Positions 56,901 to 64,000 of a stretch of 64,000 bases of DNA are shown piece after piece. Made by a program: the position numbers and the translations under genes. Each line of letters starts with the position of its first letter. Positions within the stretch are counted from its first letter, which is position 1. The stretch is from Sphingomonadales bacterium (GTDB taxonomy: Bacteria; Bacteroidota; Bacteroidia; Chitinophagales; Chitinophagaceae): positions 1 through 64,000 of the forward strand of contig VHBB01000007.1 in NCBI GenBank assembly GCA_016872155.1. Direction: 5' to 3'. The notes below the pieces were generated by a model, which did not search any database, was not told the DNA's origin, and saw only the letters and a list, made by a program, of their open reading frames with translations.

Positions 56901-57662
56901 ATGAACGATGCAATTATTCAAGTCGACCAACTTGTAAAACGCTACGGCGAGCTTGTTGCTGTAGCGGGTATTAGTTTTGAAGTAAAGAAAGGAGAGATAT
57001 TTGGTCTGCTGGGTCCTAATGGAGCTGGAAAATCTACCACCCTCGAAATTATCGAAACCCTTCGAACCAAAACATCCGGTACGGTAAGGGTAGGCGGATT
57101 TTCGCTCGATGGATCTCCTTCGGCCATTAAAAAGATCATTGGGGTACAGTTGCAAAGTAGCGGTTATTTTCCCGGGCTCAATCTTATTCAGCTGATCGAG
57201 CTTTTTGCCGGTCTCTATAATGCTACGGTCGACCCGATGCAATTGCTTTCAACGGTTAATCTTCACGATAAGGCCAAGGCCAAGGTTAAAGAACTGAGTG
57301 GTGGGCAACGACAGCGTTTCTCGGTGGCTACCACCCTTATCAACCATCCGCAGGTCATCTTTTTAGATGAGCCCACAACGGGGCTAGATCCACAGGCTCG
57401 GCGCAGTTTGTGGGAAACGATCCGAACCATCAACCAACAGGGAACCACCGTGGTGCTGACCACGCATTACCTTGACGAGGCCGAGTACCTCTGTGACCGT
57501 GTAGCAATTATGGATGCCGGCAAGATTATAGCCCTTGATGCACCCGCTACCTTGATCGATAATTTAGTCGCTACCGGGTTTGAGAGAAAAAAAGAAATGA
57601 AATTGGCCAGCCTCGAAGATGTATTTATTTCTCTTACCGGCCACTCGCTTCGCGAAGATTGA
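56901..57662 (+). CDS. ABC transporter ATP-binding protein (ABC-2 type)
   Basis: Walker A GPNGAGKST, signature LSGGQRQRFSVATTLINHP, Walker B VIFLDEPTTGLD, H-loop TTHYLDEAE. Confidence 0.95.
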   Translation: MNDAIIQVDQLVKRYGELVAVAGISFEVKKGEIFGLLGPNGAGKSTTLEIIETLRTKTSGTVRVGGFSLDGSPSAIKKIIGVQLQSSGYFPGLNLIQLIELFAGLYNATVDPMQLLSTVNLHDKAKAKVKELSGGQRQRFSVATTLINHPQVIFLDEPTTGLDPQARRSLWETIRTINQQGTTVVLTTHYLDEAEYLCDRVAIMDAGKIIALDAPATLIDNLVATGFERKKEMKLASLEDVFISLTGHSLRED

Positions 57663-58938
57663 CCTCGGCCGCCAAAAAAATACTACCACAAACTACGATC
57701 AGGTCGTTTGCCATTGCATTCTGTTGGGCGGCAGCCAATGCTTGCGTGATCGCAGCATAACAGTTGCCAGTCAACCCTGCCGCATGGGCTTGTTGTTGCA
57801 GGGTTTGTTCGGGAAGCGCTCTTTCGATTTGCGATTTGGTAAAGTAATACAGGGCCTCTTTGGGTAAGAGCGCCAGCATGGGGTCGATCGATTTGTCTTT
57901 GACTACTCCCAGTATAATATGCAATTTATTATAGTTGGTTTGCAGCAGTTGCTGTTGCAATTGGCGCATACCCGCTTCGTTATGGGCCACATCGATAATG
58001 ACCGTGGGGTTCTCAGCGATCTTTTGCCAGCGTCCACCCAGCCCGGTCATCGTGCGGGTATAGCGAAGCCCTTTAGCAATGGCCTCGTTGCTAATGGACC
58101 AGTTTAGGTTTTGTAATTGTGCAATCGATTCTAAAACGGTTAACAGATTTTTAGTTTGATAGAGCCCGGTCAGCTCCAGCTCGTAGCTAAGCGAAAGGTG
58201 CTCAGGCGTTGCAACAGTAACCAAGAATCGATCTTCTTTCCATTCGTAATGGGTCACTTCTCTTTTTTGGGTGGCAATGCTCAGCGGGGCCCTCTCGATC
58301 TGTGCTTTTTGCAAAAAAACAGGTAGTGAAGCGTTGGTCGGCTCTCCAATTACGACGGGCACCTCTTTTTTAATGATCCCGGCCTTCTCTGCAGCGATCT
58401 TTTCGAGACTGTCTCCTAATAGCTGCATGTGATCCCAATCTATGTTAGTGATTACCGACAGCAGCGGGGTAATTACATTGGTGCTATCCAGTCTTCCTCC
58501 CAGACCGGTCTCTATGACAGCAATATCTACCTGTTGTTTTGCAAAATGGTCAAAGGCCATGGCAACGGTTACTTCAAAAAAACTGGGTTCGATCGTCTCT
58601 AGTAAGGGTTGAAGATTCGCTACAAAGTCTACTACCGCTTGCTCTTCGATTAGTTGACCATCGATCTTAATGCGCTCCCTAAAATCGTAGAGATGAGGAG
58701 AGGTATAGAGCCCGGTTTTGTAGCCGGCAGCTTGCAAGATGGCAGCCAGCATATGACTAACCGACCCTTTTCCATTGGTGCCGGCCACATGGATCGTTCG
58801 GAGCTGCAGGTGGGGATCTCCCAACGCGTTACAGAGGGCTAGTGTGTTATCGAGATCTTTTTTATAGGCCGCGGCTCCGATCCTGCTAAACATCGGAAGT
58901 TTCGAAAAGAGATAGTCTAGGGTTTGCTGATAATCCAT
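57634..58938 (-). CDS. folC: Bifunctional folylpolyglutamate/dihydrofolate synthase
   Basis: VAGTNGKGSVSHMLAAIL, GLYTSPHL, VIETGLGGRLDSTNVI, VIDVAHNEAGM. Confidence 0.96.
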   Translation of the reverse strand: MDYQQTLDYLFSKLPMFSRIGAAAYKKDLDNTLALCNALGDPHLQLRTIHVAGTNGKGSVSHMLAAILQAAGYKTGLYTSPHLYDFRERIKIDGQLIEEQAVVDFVANLQPLLETIEPSFFEVTVAMAFDHFAKQQVDIAVIETGLGGRLDSTNVITPLLSVITNIDWDHMQLLGDSLEKIAAEKAGIIKKEVPVVIGEPTNASLPVFLQKAQIERAPLSIATQKREVTHYEWKEDRFLVTVATPEHLSLSYELELTGLYQTKNLLTVLESIAQLQNLNWSISNEAIAKGLRYTRTMTGLGGRWQKIAENPTVIIDVAHNEAGMRQLQQQLLQTNYNKLHIILGVVKDKSIDPMLALLPKEALYYFTKSQIERALPEQTLQQQAHAAGLTGNCYAAITQALAAAQQNAMANDLIVVCGSIFLAAEVNLREASGR

Positions 58939-58959
58939 TGCGGTAGTGCTCTCGCTCTC

Positions 58960-59817
58960 TTAGTTGATCCTGAAATTAAATTGAACGGTCACCATCGATT
59001 CATGATCGGAGGCATCAAAGCGCATCTTTTCGAGATAGCGAACAATGGCTTGCTTATAAGCATTGCCGGTAGTAGAAGAACCCTTGGCCAGGCTAATCAA
59101 TTTTCCTGAGCCATCGGGGGCTACCAAGATATTGGCATAGATCGTCGCTTTATTCAAATCGCCCTCAAAGGCATAGGATCGTATAATTTTTCGATCTCCT
59201 CTTGTAACGCGGGGTCCAACACCAAGGCCGGTTCCCGTTCCGGTTCCGCCACCCAGGCCGCCGCCACTTCCGCCACCGGTTCCATCTCCGCTTCCCGCCC
59301 CAAGTCCATTTCCTTTTCCTCCGGTTTGCTCAAACTCTTCGATTGCGCCACCCCCCACAGAAGATCCCATATTGGTCTTGCCCATCACTGCTTTGGGTTG
59401 CGGAGGCGAAGGGGTCTTAACAACGGCCACAGGCTTTGTGGTCGCACTGGTGGGCTTGATCTTTTTTTTATCGGGTCGTTTCGTTTTGGTAGTAGGAATT
59501 GATGCAGAAGAACTGTTTTCGTCCGACTCGGTTGCCGCAGCCGGCTCTGGGGTGCCTGGTGCCATCGGTGCGGCGCTGGCAAGACCCGCATCTGCTGCCG
59601 CGAGCGCAGTTTGACCGCCTCCACCACCGCCATCTTCTTCTGCAGGCGGATCGGGAGGCCAGTTGATCTCTACCTCTACACTGCTTTGCGAGACAGACGA
59701 CTCAAAGACAGGAATCTTCCATTTTAAGAAAAAGAGTAGAAGCCCGATGGCGAGGGCTGTTGCTGCCGTTAAGGCGGAGGCTCTTTGATTACTGTTGAGC
59801 GAAGCGGTGAGGGCCAT
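58960..59817 (-). CDS. TonB-like energy transducer with Pro- and Gly-rich linker
   Basis: N-terminal TM, Pro/Lys/Thr-rich middle, Gly-rich segment, C-terminal TIYANILVAPDGSGKLISLAKGSSTTGNAYKQAIVRYLEKMRFD. Confidence 0.75.
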   Translation of the reverse strand: MALTASLNSNQRASALTAATALAIGLLLFFLKWKIPVFESSVSQSSVEVEINWPPDPPAEEDGGGGGGQTALAAADAGLASAAPMAPGTPEPAAATESDENSSSASIPTTKTKRPDKKKIKPTSATTKPVAVVKTPSPPQPKAVMGKTNMGSSVGGGAIEEFEQTGGKGNGLGAGSGDGTGGGSGGGLGGGTGTGTGLGVGPRVTRGDRKIIRSYAFEGDLNKATIYANILVAPDGSGKLISLAKGSSTTGNAYKQAIVRYLEKMRFDASDHESMVTVQFNFRIN

Positions 59818-59898
59818 CTTTTTTCCGTTAAGCGTATGAAAGCTAAGCTAGTTTATTATCGCTATTCGGCACTCAATAACTTGTTAAATAATGTGAAT

Positions 59899-61188
59899 TT
59901 AGTGGGCAAAGTCTTTTTCGAATTGCCCCCGTATACGCTCGATCGGAGGATTAAAATAACCAAAGCGAAGTTGTGGAAACTCCGACCTTAGTTCTTGTTG
60001 TATGTTTTTGACACCCATCGCAACTCCCGTATCGGTTACACCGATCTTGCCTAAGTACCAATCAGGGTCAATGTTAAAGTTGCGCCATTGTATCATCTTA
60101 AGACCGGTCTCTTGAATTAATTTTCTAAGGGCCTCGTATTCGGCAACCGAGTCGGTCATGCCCGGAAATACAAAATAATTGATCGAGGTCCATCCGCCAA
60201 ACGAGGTCATCACCTTTAAGCTCTCGACAATATCTTCGAACTGGTAATTATTGGGACGATAGTAGGGCATATAGATCTCACGTCGAGCCGAGTTAGTACT
60301 TACGCGTATGGAATTAAGTCCTGCTTTGCAAAGTTGTCGAACCGCATCAGGATTCGATCCATTCGTATTGATGTTGAGGCTTCCTTTTGAGGTATGTTTT
60401 CTAATTTCTGTAATCGCGTCGCGGATCGTTTCCCACATGAGCAGTGGTTCTCCTTCGCAGCCTTGCCCAAAGCTGATAATGGGATAAGGTGCAGTTTCGA
60501 GATGCGGAACAGTAAACTCTACGATCTCTTCTGGCGATGGTTTAAATTGTAAGCGGTCTTGTGTCGATACAATGGGCTCTTCGTCGGGTTGTAACGAAAT
60601 ACATCCTACGCAGTTGGCATTGCAAGCCGGCGATACCGGAACCGGGCATTCCCATCTTCCTAACGAAAAATTTCTGGCAGCCGGGCATTGGTAGGTCTGG
60701 CAGCAATTTTCCATCAGGTGTTTGACCAGTCTGTTGTGTGGGTACGCTTTTAGTAGTTGTTCGGTTCCTGTATTGATCTGCCCCTGGTCGTATCCATCAC
60801 AGTCCTGTCTAATATCGGGCTCAATGCGCGTAGCCGGTACATAGAACCTATCGTTATTCCAGCCCACTGCCGTGTAACAAAATAGGGGCAGTGTAGGCGC
60901 ATCAGGAGCCGTTTCGTAAGCGGCCAGATAAAAGCCGGTATGTGCAGGAGGAATAAATGCGGCCACCGCCCAACCTTTTTCGCAAAGACGCATTTCGCCT
61001 GTTGTAACATCGATGCCAATTCCCCTTCTTCCCGGTAGTTCGTAGAGCGAGCCTCCCTTTGGCAACTCGATCCAATCCTCTTCGGGAATGGGTACGGCGT
61101 CCCAACCCGTTCTACCGGAAACATAGAGCGTGCGATCTTCGAAGATCTTTCCGTTGGCATCAGAGTAGAGCAGGTACGGAGAGGGCAT
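59899..61188 (-). CDS. Radical SAM protein of uncharacterised subfamily with long N-terminal extension
   Basis: CNANCVGC (Cx3Cx2C) at 60601-60624, SFGQGCEGEPLL, LNINTNGSNPDAV, SIRVSTNSARREIY. Confidence 0.9.
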   Translation of the reverse strand: MPSPYLLYSDANGKIFEDRTLYVSGRTGWDAVPIPEEDWIELPKGGSLYELPGRRGIGIDVTTGEMRLCEKGWAVAAFIPPAHTGFYLAAYETAPDAPTLPLFCYTAVGWNNDRFYVPATRIEPDIRQDCDGYDQGQINTGTEQLLKAYPHNRLVKHLMENCCQTYQCPAARNFSLGRWECPVPVSPACNANCVGCISLQPDEEPIVSTQDRLQFKPSPEEIVEFTVPHLETAPYPIISFGQGCEGEPLLMWETIRDAITEIRKHTSKGSLNINTNGSNPDAVRQLCKAGLNSIRVSTNSARREIYMPYYRPNNYQFEDIVESLKVMTSFGGWTSINYFVFPGMTDSVAEYEALRKLIQETGLKMIQWRNFNIDPDWYLGKIGVTDTGVAMGVKNIQQELRSEFPQLRFGYFNPPIERIRGQFEKDFAH

Positions 61189-61764
61189 TTAGAGCGGGTT
61201 TATTTTTTGTTGGCAATGGGCATTGAAATCGATCACTTCTCTGTCGTCGATGAAACTGTTTTTTTCGATAGGGTGCTGCAGTAGCCGATTCGATCGCAGA
61301 TCGATGGTCAGCAGGTCGTCTTTTACGATCACTTGGGCTACCTGATTCCATTCTATTTTTTTTCGGGGAAAGGAGGGGTAGTCGATACCTTGATCGCTAA
61401 ACACGACCCGCAACGAGCGCAACGAGATCTTAAAGAGTATAAAGAGGATCAGTAAAACTCCTGCACTTTTAAAAAAGCCACCGACCATCCAGGCGTAAAT
61501 GCCAAAGATGTAAAACGCAGTAAGATCGCTATAGCGTAGGCCCGTTGATTTTTTTTTGTGCCATAACCTGTTTAGCGGAAGTGCTATCAGCGGAGCAATC
61601 AGACCTCCGTATAATAGGGGTCCTTGTTGAGTACCCCCCAGCGAAACGGCAACATAGACCTGTATTATCGCATTGAGTACTACGACCCACCAGCCCAGTG
61701 TTTCGTACTGCTTTTTTTTAGAATTGATAAGGGTCAGTGAGAAATGGGCAAAAGGGGGTTGCAT
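61189..61764 (-). CDS. Hypothetical membrane protein
   Basis: Several TM segments followed by a short beta-rich tail (QGIDYPSFPRKKIEWNQVAQVIVKDDLLTIDLRSNR) resembling a PH-like domain. Confidence 0.6.
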   Translation of the reverse strand: MQPPFAHFSLTLINSKKKQYETLGWWVVVLNAIIQVYVAVSLGGTQQGPLLYGGLIAPLIALPLNRLWHKKKSTGLRYSDLTAFYIFGIYAWMVGGFFKSAGVLLILFILFKISLRSLRVVFSDQGIDYPSFPRKKIEWNQVAQVIVKDDLLTIDLRSNRLLQHPIEKNSFIDDREVIDFNAHCQQKINPL

Positions 61765-61777
61765 AAAGTAATAGCTA

Positions 61778-62515
61778 TCAGGTTTCGTTTTGAATCAACG
61801 CATCAAAACTGTTAATTCCGATCTTCTTAACAGATAAAAAGCCTTCGCCATACATTACCCCGATCTTTTTTCCCATCAAGAGAGCTCGTGCCGAAATACC
61901 CTCTAAGAAACCGGGAGCTGAGATATAGGTTTGGGCTTCGCCAGCGATATTGGACGGATCGTGAAACTGCGAACGATAGGCCAAAATGGATTGCATCTTA
62001 CGATCAAACGTCTCGCTAATGTCAACGATAAAGTCGGGTTCTAGGTAACGATCTTGTATGTAATGAAAAACATAAGAGGGGCGCCAGCGCTGCTGCGGGG
62101 CCCCGGCCTCATTATGCGTCTCGATCTTTGACAATCCGGCCAAAAAGCAACTTTCTTCTATTAGCTGTGCGGCCCTTCCGTGGTCGGGATGACGATCTTG
62201 CGTAGCATTGGCCAGCACGATCGAGGGTCGGTATTTGCGAATGACCGCGATTAGTTTTCGCTGGTGCGCTTCGTTATTTTCAAAAAAGCCATCGCTAAAA
62301 CGCAGATTTTCGCGGGCGCTCACACCCATTATCATTGCGGCAGCCGCAGCCTCTTCGTAGCGACTGGTTACCGTTCCGCGGGTCCCTAGTTCACCTTCGG
62401 TAAGATCTACGATCGCTACCTTTTTTCCTTTTTTTATCTCGCTAATCAAGGTGCCTGCGCAACTCAACTCCACATCATCGGGATGGGCGCCAACGGCCAG
62501 AATATCTACTTGCAT
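61778..62515 (-). CDS. bshB1: Bacillithiol biosynthesis deacetylase BshB1
   Basis: DILAVGAHPDDVELSCAGTL, DLTEGELGTRGT, QDRHPDHGRA, FHYIQDRYLEPDFIVDIS. Confidence 0.94.
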   Translation of the reverse strand: MQVDILAVGAHPDDVELSCAGTLISEIKKGKKVAIVDLTEGELGTRGTVTSRYEEAAAAAMIMGVSARENLRFSDGFFENNEAHQRKLIAVIRKYRPSIVLANATQDRHPDHGRAAQLIEESCFLAGLSKIETHNEAGAPQQRWRPSYVFHYIQDRYLEPDFIVDISETFDRKMQSILAYRSQFHDPSNIAGEAQTYISAPGFLEGISARALLMGKKIGVMYGEGFLSVKKIGINSFDALIQNET

Positions 62516-62524
62516 AAAACAGTT

Positions 62525-63232
62525 TTAACGCCGATAGGGATTATAGTACCAAGAGCCGTCGATCTCTCGAACAATATTTTCGATGTCACGGTCGGTTCTG
62601 TTAAGAGCCAGGTTCCAGTCTTGTTTTAGATTACCACCAAAGAAAAAGGCAATGGTCTGATAAAGTCTGGCATTAATGGTGCCTTTGAACTCTTTGAGTA
62701 TCTCGTAACAATTGTTTCCGGTTTGTCGGTTGATGAGTTTCATTAAGATCTTGCCCTGGTAAACCGAAAGGTTGGTCAGCGGCTCGGTAAACTGATCACG
62801 TAATTCTTTTTCGCGGGTCTTAATTGTGCTGCGCCGATCTTTCTTAGATCGAACGTTCTCGAGCTCCAGATTGATCTGGTTAATGGTAAAGCCGGCCACT
62901 CGGGCATAGGGATAGGTAACGTAAACGGCATTGCGCAAGCGGTTCCAAGCGGCAATATGTTTTTGAAGTTGATCGGGGCTCAGGTTCGATACCCAGGCCA
63001 TTTCTTCTTCTTTGTAACTGACCACTTCGTTTTTGTACCAAATAGCGGGAACAACGATGGTGTCATTGGGTCCCCAACGCTTCATTCGCTCTGCCAGCGG
63101 AGGAATGGGGAGCAGACTATCGCTAGAAACGATGGGTAGGGTCGATGCTTGTGCCGCAGCCGGTAACGAGGCCACCTGTAGCGCAGCCAGCAGCCATCCC
63201 AAAAAGTAATATGTTGTAGCGCTGCTTTTCAT
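62525..63232 (-). CDS. DUF4294-like secreted protein
   Basis: MKSSATTYYFLGWLLAALQVASLPAAAQA signal peptide; NAVYVTYPYARVAGFTINQINLELENVRSKKDRRSTIKTREKELRDQFTEPLTNLSVYQGKILMKLINRQTGNNCYEILKEFKGTINARLYQTIAFFFG. Confidence 0.8.
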   Translation of the reverse strand: MKSSATTYYFLGWLLAALQVASLPAAAQASTLPIVSSDSLLPIPPLAERMKRWGPNDTIVVPAIWYKNEVVSYKEEEMAWVSNLSPDQLQKHIAAWNRLRNAVYVTYPYARVAGFTINQINLELENVRSKKDRRSTIKTREKELRDQFTEPLTNLSVYQGKILMKLINRQTGNNCYEILKEFKGTINARLYQTIAFFFGGNLKQDWNLALNRTDRDIENIVREIDGSWYYNPYRR

Positions 63233-63233
63233 A

Positions 63234-64000
63234 TTAGACGGCCTCTTGGGGCGTACGTAGTATACGCCATCTTCGCGCCATGCTAATGAGCAGGCCAATG
63301 GCGGTAATCCATACGCCGTACCAAAGTACTTTTATAAAGGGATATTTATAGGCTTTTAACGTTACATATTGTAAAAGGGCATCGCTCTCTTTAATGCCCA
63401 GCTCTACCGATCCGTCGGGAAAAACGCGTTGAAGTTGAACGATCATTCCTTCGGACATGATCGTATCGGGCAGCGGTATCCACTGACCTTTGGCCACCGC
63501 ACTGCGCAGGGTTAGCTGGTACGAGGTGCCGGTGGCGGCTTGTACCGTTACGGGCAGTTCGTAGAGTTTACCATCTTTTCCAAACAAATTTTCGGGTACG
63601 CTATCACGTGCGCTAAGCGCTTGTAAAAACAAAGTGCCTTTCGAATAGAACAACGTATCACCCGATTTTCTTGCATAGGGAACAAAGCGACTGGTATCTG
63701 CTGCATTCTCGGGATTCGGAATAGATGTGATGTACGTGAAAATATCGTGGCTCCAATAATGACGGGCATCCGGATTAGCCATCAGTCCTTCGTTTCCTTT
63801 ATAATTTACAAAGGCATTGGGAGTAAGTAAAAAGGAATCCTGGCCACTCTTGTTTGTAAAGAGAACCTTGTAGTACCAGAGTTGTTTTTTGGGATGGGCC
63901 GAATCGCCCAGATAGGTCAGGGTGTAGTTGGCCATATTGACCGGCATGTCCTTGATCAGGGTCAGATTCTCTCTGGGATTTTCTCCTTCGGCCAGCGGAG
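63234..64000 (-). CDS. CcmF/CcsA-like cytochrome c biogenesis protein, C-terminal part (start lies beyond window)
   Basis: Frame stays open to 64000 (...LAEGENPRENLTLIKDMPVNMANYTLTYLGD...); C-terminal TM LWYGVWITAIGLLISMARRWR. Confidence 0.75.
   Translation of the reverse strand, partial: PLAEGENPRENLTLIKDMPVNMANYTLTYLGDSAHPKKQLWYYKVLFTNKSGQDSFLLTPNAFVNYKGNEGLMANPDARHYWSHDIFTYITSIPNPENAADTSRFVPYARKSGDTLFYSKGTLFLQALSARDSVPENLFGKDGKLYELPVTVQAATGTSYQLTLRSAVAKGQWIPLPDTIMSEGMIVQLQRVFPDGSVELGIKESDALLQYVTLKAYKYPFIKVLWYGVWITAIGLLISMARRWRILRTPQEAV

Noticed and set aside
59154-59633. Alternative-frame ORFs in the TonB-like gene
   Set aside because: Arise from the GC-rich repetitive linker; the main frame has the TM anchor and the TonB-like end.

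Overview
This 64 kb window looks like a gene-dense, chromosomal Bacteroidota segment, probably Chitinophagaceae-like. That assignment is inferred from TonB receptors, a rpmB-rpmG-DUF4295-ftsY block, bacillithiol genes and TAnnTTTG-type -7 boxes. I can support about 60 CDSs, most of them housekeeping: tpiA, rpmA/rplU, dxr, rseP, lpdA, ftsY, rimO, purE/purK, fbp, folC. I also see a tmRNA gene, two short CDSs missing from the ORF track (a DUF4295-like protein and a 40-aa lipoprotein), several terminators and promoters, and a 33-bp tandem repeat inside a lysine-rich histone-like gene. I found no CRISPR array, prophage, IS element, tRNA or rRNA, and no obvious new defence system. The items most worth a second look are: an RND efflux pump gene interrupted by one in-frame TAG inside a purK-efflux-purE block; a DUF6526-like pseudogene with no start codon and an in-frame TAG; a PolX-like protein whose polymerase catalytic residues appear lost while its PHP nuclease motifs are kept; an L,D-transpeptidase fused to a TonB C-terminal-like domain; a hydroxyproline-type catabolic cluster with an AGMO-like desaturase inserted antisense; a TPR / beta-barrel / HU-like membrane protein / methyltransferase operon using consecutive TTG starts; and an uncharacterised radical SAM protein with a Cys-rich N-terminal extension. 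All family assignments come from reading motifs by eye; no database search was run.
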